The notes under the pieces were generated by a model. The model did no database searches. It saw nothing but the letters and a program-made list of their open reading frames with translations, and was not told where the DNA came from. A stretch of DNA of 64,000 nt, taken from NCBI GenBank assembly GCA_004352715.1, contig SCFE01000003.1:5270979-5334978 (forward strand). The letters are read 5' to 3'. The translations under genes and the position numbers were made by a program. How positions within the stretch are numbered: the stretch's first letter is position 1; the number at the start of each line of letters is the position of its first letter. This document shows positions 11,228-23,215 of the stretch, piece after piece. Origin of the DNA: Hofstenia miamia (taxonomy: Eukaryota > Xenacoelomorpha > Acoela).

Positions 11228-11529
11228 TACAAGCCTCATTATATGGTTCTATATTGCGAGCCGAAATATTCAAAAGTAAAATAAGTCTTCAATAGCTGCA
11301 TCCTGCAGTGTATACATTCATCAAGCTGCAATTGAATATATATAATAAATATACTTACAAAAATGGAATACATATACGAACCATAAATGCAAATTAAAAT
11401 AAACAAAGCTACCCAAAAAACAATTAAAAATATAAAAACAAGCAATGGATGCATATATATATATATAAAACAAAAATATCAACTCATAAAAAAGAATCAT
11501 TTTTTTCAACAGCGACGTAATTGCTTATC

Positions 11530-12620
11530 AGCTAGGAGGTTTTCTTTTAACAGAAATGCTTGTTGATTTCCGAATATGAACAGGGAGTTTGTTCCAATAG
11601 TTAATTGATGTAGTTGTATAGGAATCTTTCCAAGACAGGACATTACATTTGACTCTATTTATGCAGGCATTTGCACGTTTGTTATAATTATTGTAACTAT
11701 TTAAGAAATTTGTTGATTAGATGACAGACGGAGATGCTTGTAAATTTTGACTAATTTTGCATTTTTAGTGTAATTGAATGGTGCGAGGAGCTTCAATTCT
11801 TATAATTTTTTTCCTGTTAAATATTTAATTGTGTTAAACATTACTTTGTATTGACCAGTTGATCATTCGGTTAAGAGTTTGTCTTTGTTGAAAATTGTGA
11901 TGGTATCCAATCAACTACATCCATAAACAAAGTGGCTCAATACCAATACAAACATTCCTTCCTTACTTTGGACAAATGTTCTAATTAGTTTTAAAGATTG
12001 TATGCCAGCTGTAATTTTCTTAACCTTCCTTATTACAAATTCTTGGAAACTGAAATTTACATCAATGTTAACACCCCAAGTATTCAACTGGTGGACTTCT
12101 TCCACATCTAATTTTATGGCTGATGTACCTGTCTTAATCTCTTTTGGAGAGAATAAAAAAATTGGAATTCTTCTAGTTTACTGTCAACTTATTTTGTACT
12201 CAGAAATTATTTACAGCATTGATGTTTTTTTTCTAAACTGTGTTGCTATTATTGGACATTCGTGTTGACTCATTATGCATTTGTCATCTGCATATAGTAT
12301 CATTTCTGCATTGTTTATGTATGTATAAAGCAAAAATGATAGGACCTAAAATATTCCGTATGGGCAAACTCTTCATAGTGTTGCTATAATTTGAAATACG
12401 ATGTAGTCTCTATTATTAAATAATTGCTTAGAATCTCTGCTAAATCCGTAACACTTTAGTTTCTTATCCAGCATAGTGAAATTCAGATTATCAAACGCCT
12501 TACTGAGATCTAGGAGGCGGACACTAGTGTATAAATCTTTGTTTATAGGTTATATCTCTCTGTTTCAGTTAGCTTAATTAATGAGTCCTCAGTGAGAAAT
12601 CCTGACCTAAAACAAAATTG
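11530..12620 (-). pseudogene. LINE reverse transcriptase fossil (CR1/Jockey type)
   Basis: Read on the minus strand with several frameshifts, the ordered motifs of a non-LTR retrotransposon ORF2 are visible. NQFCFRSGFLTEDSLIKL is near 12600, LDLSKAFDNLNFTMLDKKL near 12500, and the catalytic box ILYADDKC with YADD at 12283-12294. The post-catalytic part NTWGVNIDVNFSFQEFV is at 11911-12105, and the C-terminal WNKLPVHIRKST box near 11570. Together these run from just before the RT palm to the ORF end. The 5' half of ORF2 with the endonuclease is absent. Stops in most segments make it inactive. Confidence 0.82.
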
Positions 12621-13060
12621 GTTGTTTGATAAAATTCTGTTTTTCAAGTTAGTCGTGCATTTAATTGTATAAAAGGTAACTAACTTTATAAACATAGTCC
12701 TTTAAGTTAGCTTAATGTAAATTTTTATGTTATTAGTTAATGTGATACAACTAAAAAACCTTCTTCATTATTTAAAAAGTTCTTTGCTTTTCTTTGTTTT
12801 CTTCATATCTTAGAATATGTTGAATGTCACACTTTTTCAAATCAGTATTGTACAATACTTGCTCAACAAACATATTTTCTGATAGCAAACCATATTGAAA
12901 TATGGAAAATTCTGTATAATGCTAATGTTAAACGTTGCGTAGTACTGAATGAGTTCGTTGTTTTATACAATTTTGGTGTTTATGCATGTAGTATGCATGT
13001 ATATTTGATATTAAATTTAGTTCTAAATGATTTTGTTGTGCAGTACATTTAGAATTCGGC

Positions 13061-13125
13061 AAATATCCGTGAGTAGTTTCCTCATTAATTATTAAATATC
13101 CGTGAGTAGTTTTCTCATTAAGTTG
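13061..13125. repeat. Short tandem duplication, ~33 bp x 2
   Basis: AAATATCCGTGAGTAGTTT followed by CTCATTAA occurs twice in a row with one or two differences. The remainder of 12621-13885 holds nothing recognised; the 91-codon minus frame at 12928-13203 overlaps this duplication and has no domain. Confidence 0.7.
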
Positions 13126-14019
13126 TAGTGCTAAATGTAATTCATGCGAACTTGGATGACTAAGACTTTTTGAGAAACAAACGATTAAACTAAATAGGTT
13201 CAATTATCTCACATTTCATTGGTCCGTTACATCACGTATGGAAACAAAAATTCTTGTACGTTGGTGTTGGTGGGATTGAAAATATTCCCATTAATTATCT
13301 AAACTATTCATGTTTTATCTAAGACTGGAGTCCAAAATGAAGAATTTCAAGCAAACATTACATCACCCTAATTGCTAAGTTTGCCAAAGTTGTAAGCAAT
13401 TTTTAGAAATGAAGTTGAGCGTGTTATAAACAGAAGATCTCCGGGATAACTAGTTAAAATTTCATAGATGCCTTGGCGCTTGGAGTCTTGAGGAAATGCC
13501 TGATATTTTCAAAACTTGAAAATGATTTGCCATGCTGGGAAGATACTGGACCTTCAGTCAATCAAGAGATGATGACATAAAGTATAAATATGAGGGCCTA
13601 ATCAGACTACAAGATTGTTGGAATAGTTGGTACAACCAAAGAAAACCAGAGTAAGAGGATAGGCTCTCCAGAATTGAAAAAAGTTAAGAAGTAGTACGGC
13701 CAACAGAAGAGAGCAGCAAGGAGAAAAGCCACCAAAACAGACCCTTACACCTTAGAAGATAGTGCTCAAAAAGATTAAAGGTGTGAAGGGAGAAGCTTGC
13801 TGCAAAAGACATCTCTCTAGAAGCGTAGAAGATCGAGTGGTGCATTATTGGTTCATATGTAAAATATTAACCCACAAGAGTGACGCTTGAAAATTTGCAT
13901 TGCATTCCCAATACGTTATTTTGTTTTTGTATCGTTTGATCTAAGTTCTCAGGAATTTTCGTATGTTTGCAGAGAAATACATATTAGTTTGTGTAAGTGG
14001 CATTTTCCGGTTTAATATA

Positions 14020-15380
14020 CAGGGTGGCCCATAAGTTTGTATAAAGTTAATACAAACATTTAAATAACAAGAAATAGTGAATTAAGCACAGCATAAACAA
14101 CAAAAAAACATAAAAAACAAACAGTATGTATTCAAAGATTGAGACAAATGTTCAAATTGCCTTCCTTCATTGGTAACGCATTTTTCAAGACAATGTTCAA
14201 CACCACGACATACCTTGGAACACAGCTCTTTGTTTTCCGTGATACGATTGAATGAATCAGTTATGTATTGTTTCATTTCCGGAACAGATGTAGGCTTTCT
14301 GCCATAGACATCATCTTTGACAACACCCCATAGAAAGTAGTCCATCGGTGTGAGATCAGGCGATCTAGGAGGCCACTCAATCGAACCACGTCTTCCGAAC
14401 CAGCGTGAAGGAAATTGCTCATCAAGAAATGTACGCACAATTGTCGCGTAATGGGGCGGGGCTCCATCTTGCATGAAGTACATTTCATTGAAATCAGGAC
14501 GCTGTTCGAGTGTGGGAATGATGGTCTTAAGAGCATCCAAATAATTTTGGCCATTCACAGTAGTATGAAAGAATATTGGTCCTACCAAGCCATCGGATGA
14601 AATTCCTCCCCAAACTGTAACACCTGGTTGATTGAGTTGAGTCTCAATTGTAACATGTTTGTTGGTAGTATCCCAATAAACACAATTATGGCGGTTAACA
14701 TGTCCTGATAGTTTAAAGGTGGCTTCATCAGTCCACAGAATATGATCGAGTATTTCTACGTTTGTATTAATTTCATTTAAGAAAATTTCACAAAATTGTA
14801 ATCTGCGGTCAGGATCGTCCTCTAATAATCCATGGACTAACCGAGGTCTGTAAGGTTTCAATCCCAGAGTTGACATAATTCGCTGTAGTGAAGTACGACG
14901 AATAGCTAATTCTGAGGATGCACGCCGTGTTGATTTTTTAGGAGAATTAACATAAGCTTCAGCCACAGTCTGTTGATTTTCTGTGTACATACCGTAACAG
15001 GACGACCACTTCGCGGAGCATCCATTATTGACCCAGTTTCGTTAATCTTGTCCCTTATGCGATAGAGCGAAAGGCGTGTAGGTGCCCTGCCCATGTCTTC
15101 TGGCCAGTTGCTAATGACGCTTGCTGCATTCTCATGCTTCCACCATAATTTGATTGCACATTTGCGCTGCTCGAAATTTAATCTTGACTGCATTTTGTGA
15201 AGAATAACTGAAACAAAAGGTGAATGAACTGTCTGAATACAACACATTAATAATGTTTACTGTCCGCTGATTGGTTAGAATAATACTGTTTGTTTTTTGT
15301 TGTTTATGCTGTGTTTAATTCACTATTTCTTGTTATTTAAATGTTTGTATTAACTGTATACAAACTTATGGTCCACCCTG
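14020..15380 (-). mobile_element. DD41D mariner-like transposon with ~100-bp terminal inverted repeats
   Basis: Starts CAGGGTGGCCCATAAGTTTG and ends in the inverted counterpart with one change (GGACC for GGCCC). The inverted match continues about 100 bases inward, broken only by a small indel in an A-rich tract. A TA lies on each side (14018-14019 and 15381-15382). Total length is 1361 bases. The paralogous block B has the unoccupied site GGTTTAATATAATATAC at about 21150-21166, which confirms both ends. Near-identical inverted repeats and an almost intact transposase indicate a young insertion. Confidence 0.93.
14082..15193 (-). pseudogene. DD41D mariner transposase, one frameshift
   Basis: DDE transposase of the IS630-Tc1-mariner superfamily, which would cut and paste the element at TA targets in the nucleus. 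The first reading frame, from MQSRLNFEQRKCAIKLWW, carries the first helix-turn-helix and the GRP linker. At about 14990 a single-base frameshift moves to the second frame, which continues through the second helix-turn-helix and the catalytic domain. All three acidic residues are present: WTDEATFKLS, FMQDGAPPHY and SPDLTPMDYFLWG. Forty-one residues separate the second and third, the DD41D arrangement of the rosa/VISITOR lineage. The frame ends at 14082, about 370 residues in all. Apart from the frameshift I see no defect, so a sequencing or consensus error is possible and the copy could be near-functional. Confidence 0.88.
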
Positions 15381-15881
15381 TAGTATACATTTTCGAAATT
15401 TATAGTTTTTTGCTAAGTAGAGTTTGATATCCTTCATTTATTTCAATTGTCTATAGTTATTAATGTTTATTAAATAGTTTCAACACTTTATCAGTAGTTA
15501 CTAAAACATTTACCTCTTCCAACACTACATTGACATTTGCACTAAAACAAATTAGTTTGTTCACGAACATTAACTGCCTAAATTTGCTGATCAAAATTTC
15601 TCAAAATAAAGCAATTCTCCCCACATTTATTTAGAATTAATAATCCATAGCTTGGAGCAGAAGCTTAGGAGCAAGGTTGGCTGGGAGGGCTAGAGCCCTA
15701 CCCCTATTAATTGTCATAGATGGCGCTTATTATTACATCAAATTTTTATATATTTTAAAAATTTAAGCTTTGTATTGGAAGGATCTCAGTTCAGCCACTT
15801 CAATCATAATACTGTTCTAAACTCTTAGTTTGGAGATAGTTTCAACTTGTAGTAATTGTGAAAGCTTACGTATGAAACAAA

Positions 15882-15884
<3 letters not shown>

Positions 15885-15915
<31 letters not shown>
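15885..15915. repeat. (TA)n microsatellite shared by blocks A and B
   Basis: Pure TA run in block A. The orthologous run in block B is 21653-21687, slightly longer. Confidence 0.95.
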
Positions 15916-17099
15916 AATTGCTTAGTATTAAGGTTTTAGATTAAATTAAGTAGTAATTAGCAAACCTGTTGGACAACATAGTTGCAAACTCCTTAGTTAC
16001 AGTTAAGAGTGTAATATCCATTACTAGAGAATTGTGTGTTAATACCCTCCTAGTTAAAATTCAAGTGTTTTGAAAACAATACTATTGAGGTTACAAGTGT
16101 TCACAATTCTAGAGTAATCTCATCACTGATACATATTAGGGTTGAAATATATTCAATACAGTGTTATATTTTCGTTAATAATTTGTTTCAGAGTTTCTTA
16201 AATTAGGGAATTTTTCATCTAAACTGAAATAAATCGTTTTGGTTTTGAGTCCTGCCTTTTTAATCTACACTGACATAGTAAATACTGTGTATGTATAATT
16301 TTGAGAAATAAGGGCCTTGCCCAACATTACAACAGTAGTTAAGAAATTTTAACACGTACCTTTGCATGTTGTCAGTATTTTCCTAAATAATAGTGTTTAA
16401 GTGTTTCCCACAAAAAAGTTAATATATTTTTTTACAAAAATGAATCAAAAATAGGAAATGAAGAAAAATTGAAAGCAAAGTAATTGAAATTATCATATTA
16501 TTGTTTCATACTATGGTAACTCCTACAATACATTGAGTATGTTGAGACTATGCACTATTTCTTCAATATTATAATATTATTAGTAGTGAGGCTTTGTATC
16601 AAAATAAATGAAAATTTTGCCTTGAATGTTTTTCATAATTTTATTTAAATTTCTTAGATTGATCTATACTATGTCGAATGTTGAATTTTAAGGAAATTCA
16701 ATCTTTCAATTTGTAAAATATTTCTAATATCTTCTTTTGAATGATTTAATCTGAATATAATAACACAATCTTTTGTTAGTCGTTTTTTAAATGTGTTATT
16801 ATTACTATTGATAATTCTGTTAATCTATCTGAAAGTAAACTATTACTTCTTTTTTGAATTGTCAGATATGTTAATATGAAGGCCAACCAGAAATGACTTT
16901 TAAGAAACAAAATATTACCATATTTTTATAACAAAATGATGGATTTTGTTAAATATGCCCTAAAATATTACCATCCATTTTTCAAAATTACCAATTTAGG
17001 CAATATAAAACGTTTTATATTACTGAGAACAATGTATAAAGCAAATACAAAATGCTTACATAACAATCAGTCAATTTTAATAAAGCAACTACTTCACTA

Positions 17100-17440
17100 A
17101 ATTATAACAGACATAAATTTGTATATATTATTGTGTTTAAGATTTCTGTCATAGTGTAGGACTATTCTCATTATAGAGAAACATCTCTCAACTGCAGCTG
17201 ATGTTGCTTGACATTTTTGTAACTTGGCATACAATTCCGATTAAATATCCATTCCCTTTCCTTCCATTATAGCAGTGCCTAGCATTTCTTAATCAGACTT
17301 AATATAGGCGATTATTTCACAGGTATCATTTCCATGATCAAAAGTGGGAGGAATCACAACATCTGATGAAGTTTAACTCTGTTAAACATTGAGCCACTTT
17401 GCTATTTTAAAATAGCAGCCTTAATTGAAGCAATTAGATT
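17100..17440 (-). pseudogene. hAT transposase C-terminal remnant in block A
   Basis: On the minus strand the frame ELYAKLQKCQATSAAVERCF followed by SIMRIVLHYDRNLKHNNIY carries the conserved core of the hAT dimerisation domain (TSAAVERxFS), needed for transposase oligomerisation. Upstream coding is broken by stops. The matching terminus of the hAT element (compare 22627) lies at about 16883 in this block, in a variant form. Confidence 0.75.
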
Positions 17441-17462
17441 GAAAACCCAGTAGTATATATCC

Positions 17463-17545
17463 GAGTGAAGGAGATCTCACTTTTTTCTGATTGGTCGAGA
17501 GGTCGAGTGTAGGAGATGTCACTTTTTTGTGATTGGTCGAGAGGG
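17463..17545. repeat. 41-42 bp tandem duplication with inverted CCAAT boxes
   Basis: GAGTG-AGGAGAT-TCACTTTTTT followed by TGATTGGTCGAGAGG occurs twice in tandem. Each unit contains GATTGGTC, the complement of a CCAAT box. Confidence 0.7.
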
Positions 17546-17610
17546 TTGGCCTTTGACCTGAGACGTCGTGGATATTGGCGGGGGTGTTTTACTGACGTCA
17601 TGCATGTACT
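17546..17610. promoter_or_regulatory. GC-richer patch with a perfect CRE palindrome
   Basis: TGACGTCA at 17593-17600 is the full cAMP-response-element consensus, preceded by GAGACGTCGTGG and GGCGGGGGTG. With the two CCAAT-type boxes just upstream it resembles a proximal promoter or a retroelement LTR. No gene follows before the minisatellite and the N gap, so function is unproven. Confidence 0.3.
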
Positions 17611-17649
17611 TTTACTAGTTTTTGTGTTATTTATGTGGCCTAATTTAGT

Positions 17650-17934
17650 TTGCATTTTTTTACTTTTTTACTTTCCCACATTACATTTTTTACTTTCCCT
17701 TTACTTTCCCACATTACCTTACATTTTTTAATTTCCCACATTACCTTACATTTTTTACTTTCCCACATAATTACATTTTTTAATTACCCACACTACCTTA
17801 CATTTTTTAGTTTCCCACATTAACATACATTTTTTTAGTTTTACTTTCCCACATTAATTTTACTTTACATGTATAAATTTCCCACATTAATTTACTTTAC
17901 ACGTATTACTTTCCCACATTAACTTACTTGTTTA
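17650..17934. repeat. Minisatellite, ~25-35 bp unit
   Basis: About ten degenerate copies of a unit containing ACTTTCCCACATTA followed by a CTTACATTTTTT-like run. The array continues up to the N gap at 17935, so its true length is unknown and it probably caused the gap. Confidence 0.88.
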
Positions 17935-18934
17935 NNNNNNNNNNNNNNNNNNNNNNNNNNNNNNNNNNNNNNNNNNNNNNNNNNNNNNNNNNNNNNNNNN
18001 NNNNNNNNNNNNNNNNNNNNNNNNNNNNNNNNNNNNNNNNNNNNNNNNNNNNNNNNNNNNNNNNNNNNNNNNNNNNNNNNNNNNNNNNNNNNNNNNNNNN
18101 NNNNNNNNNNNNNNNNNNNNNNNNNNNNNNNNNNNNNNNNNNNNNNNNNNNNNNNNNNNNNNNNNNNNNNNNNNNNNNNNNNNNNNNNNNNNNNNNNNNN
18201 NNNNNNNNNNNNNNNNNNNNNNNNNNNNNNNNNNNNNNNNNNNNNNNNNNNNNNNNNNNNNNNNNNNNNNNNNNNNNNNNNNNNNNNNNNNNNNNNNNNN
18301 NNNNNNNNNNNNNNNNNNNNNNNNNNNNNNNNNNNNNNNNNNNNNNNNNNNNNNNNNNNNNNNNNNNNNNNNNNNNNNNNNNNNNNNNNNNNNNNNNNNN
18401 NNNNNNNNNNNNNNNNNNNNNNNNNNNNNNNNNNNNNNNNNNNNNNNNNNNNNNNNNNNNNNNNNNNNNNNNNNNNNNNNNNNNNNNNNNNNNNNNNNNN
18501 NNNNNNNNNNNNNNNNNNNNNNNNNNNNNNNNNNNNNNNNNNNNNNNNNNNNNNNNNNNNNNNNNNNNNNNNNNNNNNNNNNNNNNNNNNNNNNNNNNNN
18601 NNNNNNNNNNNNNNNNNNNNNNNNNNNNNNNNNNNNNNNNNNNNNNNNNNNNNNNNNNNNNNNNNNNNNNNNNNNNNNNNNNNNNNNNNNNNNNNNNNNN
18701 NNNNNNNNNNNNNNNNNNNNNNNNNNNNNNNNNNNNNNNNNNNNNNNNNNNNNNNNNNNNNNNNNNNNNNNNNNNNNNNNNNNNNNNNNNNNNNNNNNNN
18801 NNNNNNNNNNNNNNNNNNNNNNNNNNNNNNNNNNNNNNNNNNNNNNNNNNNNNNNNNNNNNNNNNNNNNNNNNNNNNNNNNNNNNNNNNNNNNNNNNNNN
18901 NNNNNNNNNNNNNNNNNNNNNNNNNNNNNNNNNN
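17935..18934. other. Assembly gap (1000 N)
   Basis: A placeholder of exactly 1000 N, so the true size is unknown. Confidence 1.
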
Positions 18935-18989
18935 GTACCTAGTTCTCGTTATTTTCCAGTCCGCTGTTGTCGCGTTTGCTAGTATTTGT

Positions 18990-19100
18990 AAATATTATGA
19001 GAAACATTGTATAAGGCATACGTACACTTTGAAATAGAGAATTAGTTAGTGTTCGTTCTAGCATTCGTGCACCTCCGTGCACTCTACTGATGTCACAATA
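18990..19100. repeat. LTR-like fragment shared with 33.2-33.3 kb
   Basis: AATAGAGAATTAGTTAGT and then CCGTGCACTCTACTGATG resemble the stretch at 33268-33332. Both copies run into AT-rich (TA-containing) DNA. Possible LTR end; no coding part of a retrotransposon is visible. Confidence 0.4.
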
Positions 19101-19191
19101 CATATATATATACAGTCTATTTAATTTCTTATGAAATTTGTTTCATTAGTATACCTTTTGTTGAAAATTTTGCATATGTTTAAAATTTGCT

Positions 19192-19410
19192 ATGATGTTA
19201 TCACGGCTTTTCACCTATAGAACTTAAGTGGGTGATGGATGCAACGATCTTGCAAAAAACAAAAAATTATATAACACATTTGTTAATCTACTTTATGACT
19301 TATAATTTGTATTTTTATAAGTTGTTTCAAATGATTAGAAGCGAGCCTTAAAAAGCATATGGATGCAGGACGAGCACGGGCAGTGTTAAATCTAAAAATG
19401 CATAACACTA
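19192..19410 (+). repeat. Dispersed repeat R2, copy 2
   Basis: Matches 9693-9874, with an extra segment containing ACTTAAGTGGGTGATGG. It overlaps the start of the 252-bp tandem array. Confidence 0.75.
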
Positions 19411-19955
19411 ATCTCGGCATGATTTTGACAAAATTAATCAATTTTATAGGATTCGTAAGAAGTTTCTCACTAAGAGACAAAATTATATAGTACTTTTGCT
19501 TATTTTGATTAAATTTCGTAGTATTTTAAGATTTTCTCAATAGATATAGGGCGGACAAGGCCTGCCCGTTCCTGCACGGTGAATTCCAATGGGAGGACGG
19601 GCACCGGGCATTGAAAAATAAACGGGCACGGGCAGTGTTAAATCTAAAAATGCATAACACTAATCTCGGCATGATTTTGACAAAATTAATCAATTTTATA
19701 GGATTCGTAAGAAGTTTCTCACTAAGAGACAAAATTATATAGTACTTTTGCTTATTTTGATTAAATTTCGTAGTATTTTAAGATTTTCTCAATAGATATA
19801 GGGCGGACAAAGCCTGCCCGTTCCTGCACGGTGAATTCCAATGGGAGGACGGGCACCGGGCATTGAAAAATAAACGGGCACGGGCAGTGTTAAATCTAAA
19901 AATGCATAACACTAATCTCGGCATGATTTTGACAAAATTAATCAATTTTATAGGA
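19375..19955. repeat. 252-bp tandem repeat, 2.3 copies
   Basis: Units start with CACGGGCAGTGTTAAATC at 19375, 19627 and 19879; the third stops at ATTTTATAGGA. The first two units, and the part of the third that is present, look essentially identical. Each full unit has a GC-rich part (GGGCGGACAA-GCCTGCCCG, GGACGGGCACCGGGCAT) and an AT-rich part. Minus-strand frames at 19283-19480 and 19526-19732 arise from the repetition and are not genes. Bases 19956-20577 hold nothing recognised. Confidence 0.9.
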
Positions 19956-20577
19956 AGCGGAGGTTTCTTGAAAATAAAATTTTGTATTCTTTTGTTTATA
20001 TTTCATGTGAGCATATTTCAATAAGACAATCACCCATTAAAAAATTATTAACTTTCAGATAACAATGTTAATTTTTAAGAATAAGTAAGAAAAACCAATA
20101 AGAAAATGATTTATCTTTATGCAAACACTAGAATGGCACTTTTCAAAGAATATAATTGGTTATCAAATTTGTTTTTTGGGCGTACTTCTATAACGTTACC
20201 TAAAACTCATATGTATCATTGCTGTAGATGAAAAACATCTTGGGCGATCGCAGATTCTCTGCCTATTTTTAGTTGTTATTATCAAAATATGCAGCAGTGC
20301 TTAACATCTTACAAATGGTTACTGTACTGAACAATATTCCAAGTATCAAGTAACAAGTAACCCAATAAATATGTATATTTGATACATACTTTTAATTTTT
20401 GACAAACATCAAAGATATACATGCATTTATAGCCTACAGTTTTTCACTCAATAATTATGATTTAAATCAGTCTAGATTCTATAGATCAGACCCCTGATAA
20501 AATGTTATCACTACAGCACTGAGGCTGAGGCACGTTTAATTAAAAATACAAAATAAAACACCACTTAAAAAACAACT

Positions 20578-21015
20578 TTACTTAAAAATCAGTTGCAAAC
20601 GCCTATCCTTTAAACAAAATTGTTTAATAACAGCATCATAAAATGTGTCTGCAGCTTTCAATTCTAAAATTATGCTTTTCTCAATTGAAATAAGAGCCAA
20701 ATCAGAGAGGCGTTCATGCCCAATTGAATTTCTCTGAAAAGATTTAATTCTTTTTAAAGCTGAAAAATTTCTTTCTGCGGTTGCGCTTGACACAGGAATA
20801 GTTAACATGAATTTTAACAAACGAAATAAGTTTGGAAACGCCTCATGCAATACCTCCTTAAGTAAATTGTAAATTTGAAGTGGAGATTTGTTTTTTAGAT
20901 CTACAGATGAATACATTACAATGAGTTCATTTTTCAAATGAATGTAGTCAAATGTATCTGGAAATCTTTTTTGGAGTGAATTAAAATATGATTGGGGAAA
21001 ATTCTTGAATATTTT
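20578..21015 (-). pseudogene. hAT transposase C-terminal dimerisation fragment
   Basis: About 140 codons on the minus strand, open from near 21010 and ending at 20578. It contains FPQSYFNSLQKRFPDTF, then YNLLKEVLHEAFPNLFRLL and the hAT core IPVSSATAERNFSALKRIK with LSDLALISIE after it. This is the end of a ZMYM/TTF-type hAT transposase and differs from the hAT remnants in blocks A and B. The catalytic region is missing. It abuts block B, so the junction near 21020 may be an insertion breakpoint. Confidence 0.82.
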
Positions 21016-21020
21016 TCATG

Positions 21021-21649
21021 ATTTGCGGTGTTTGAAAATTTGCATTGCATTCCCAATACGTTATTTTTTTGTATCATTTGATCTAATTCTCAGGAATTTT
21101 CGTATTATTGCAGAGAATTACATGTTAGTTTGCGTCAGTGGCATTTTTCGGTTTAATATAATATACATTTTAGAAATTTATAGTTTTATACTAAGTAGAG
21201 TTTGATATCATTCATTTATTTCAATAGCCTATAGTTATTAATGTTTATTAAATAGTTTCAACACCTTATTGGTAGTTACTAAAACATATACCTCTTCCAA
21301 CATTACATTGACATTTGCACTAAAACAAGTTAGTTTGTTCACAAACTTTGTAACTATCTAAATTTGCGGATCAAAATTTCTCAGAATAAAGCAACTCTCC
21401 CCACATTTATTTAGATATAACTATCCATAGCTTGTAGCAGAGTCTCAGAAGCAAGGTTGGCTGGGAGGGCTAGAGACCTCCCCCCTAGTAATTGTCCTAG
21501 ATGGCTTTGTATAGGAAGGATCTCAGTTCAGCCACTTCAATCATAATACTATTCTTAGCTCATAGTTTGGATATAGTTTAAACTTGTAGTAATTGTGAAA
21601 GCTTATTTTTTTATTAAATAGATTGAAGTGCATTTCTCTTTTGAAAAAA

Positions 21650-21689
<40 letters not shown>

Positions 21690-23215
21690 AATTGCATAGT
21701 ATTAATAAGGTTGTAGGTTAAATTAAATAGTAATTAGCTAATCTGTTGGACAACGTAGACCACAAAGTAGGCATAGTTAAAGTTAAGAGCATAATATCCA
21801 TTACTAGAGAATTGTGTGTTAATACTTTCCTAGTTAGAATCCAAGTGATTTGAAAACAGAATATTATTGAGGTTACAAGTGTTTACAATCTTAGAGTAAC
21901 CACGTCACTGATACATCTCAGGGTTGAAATATATTCAATTCAGTGTTATAATTTGGTGAATAATTTGTTTCAATGTTTCTGAAATTAGGGAATTTTTCAT
22001 CTAAACTAAAATAAATCGTTTGGCTTAGAGTCCTGGCCGTATAATCTACAGTGACATAGTAAAAGCTGTGTATGCATAATTTTGAGAAATGAGGGCCTTG
22101 CCAAATTTTATTACAGTAGTTAAGAAATTTTAAAACGTACCTTTGCATGCTGTCAGTATTTTTCTAAATAATAATATTTAAGTGTTTCCCACACAAAAAT
22201 TTTAATATATTTTTCTACAAAAATTATCAAAAATAGGATTTGAAGGAAAATTGAAAGCAAAGTAATTAAAACTAATCATAGTATTGTTTCTTACTATGGT
22301 AACTATGTTGAGACTATGCAGTATTTCTTCAATATTATAATATAATTAGTAGTGAGGGTTTTTATTGAAATAAATGAAAATTTTGCTCTTTTCATAATTT
22401 TACTTCAAATTTTTTAAATTGATATATACTATGTCTAATATTGAATTTTAAGGAAATGCTATATATCAATTTATAAAATTTTATTTTCTTTTGAATGATT
22501 TAATCTGGATGTAATAACATGCAATCTTTTGTCTTTTAAATGCCTTATTATTATTTTTGATAATTCTCTTAATCCATCTGAAAGTCACCATTACTTCTTT
22601 TTCGAATTGTCATATAGGTTAATACGTAGGGCAACCAGAAATATGACTTTTAAGAGACAAAATATTACCATATTTTTATAACAAAATATGATGGAATTTA
22701 GTTAAACATACCCTAAATATGACCATCAATTTTTCAAAATTACCCATTTAGGCAATATAAAACGTTTTGTGTTACTGAGAACAATATATAAAACAAATAC
22801 AAAAACGCTTGCACAACAATAAGTCAATTTTTTTAAAGCAACTACTTCAATAAATTATAACAGACATAAATTTTCATATATTATTGTGCTTAAGATTTCT
22901 GTCATAGGCTAACACTTTTCTCATTATAGAGAAACGTCTCTCAACTGCAGCCGATGTTGCTTGACATTTTTGTAACTTGGCATACAATTCCCATTAAATG
23001 TCCATTCCCTTTCCTTCCATTATAGCAGTGAAACAGGAATTTCTTAATCAGACTTAATATAGGCGATTATTTCACAGGTATCATTTCCAGGATCAAGATC
23101 AAGGGTGGACGGAATAACAAAATCTGATGGAATTTCAACTCTGTCAAATATTAAACAACTTTAATTTTTTATGATACTCTTAATTGAAGCAAATAGATTG
23201 TCAACCTTCATATAT
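21021..23215. repeat. Block B of the duplicated ~2.2-kb segment
   Basis: Paralogue of block A without the mariner insertion. It keeps the empty target site near 21157-21162. The minus frame at 21918-22148 has no recognised domain and is not clearly conserved in block A. Confidence 0.85.

Larger units (their letters stand above)
13886..17440. repeat. Block A of a duplicated ~2.2-kb segment
   Basis: Colinear with block B (21021-23215) once the mariner at 14020-15380 is removed: about 2194 bases against about 2195. Landmarks in common are TTGCATTGCATTCCCAATACG at the start, GGTTGGCTGGGAGGGCTAGAG, a (TA)n run (15885-15915 here, 21653-21687 there), AACTGCAGC-GATGTTGCTTG and the end near AGGTATCATTTCCA. 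Scattered substitutions and indels show the copies are not recent. The block contains a hAT transposase C-terminus on the minus strand, so at least part of it is transposon-derived. Confidence 0.85.

Noticed and set aside
10592-11273. Frames across the N gap (likewise at 17928, 24919, 26521, 54983)
   Set aside because: Almost entirely N; no information.
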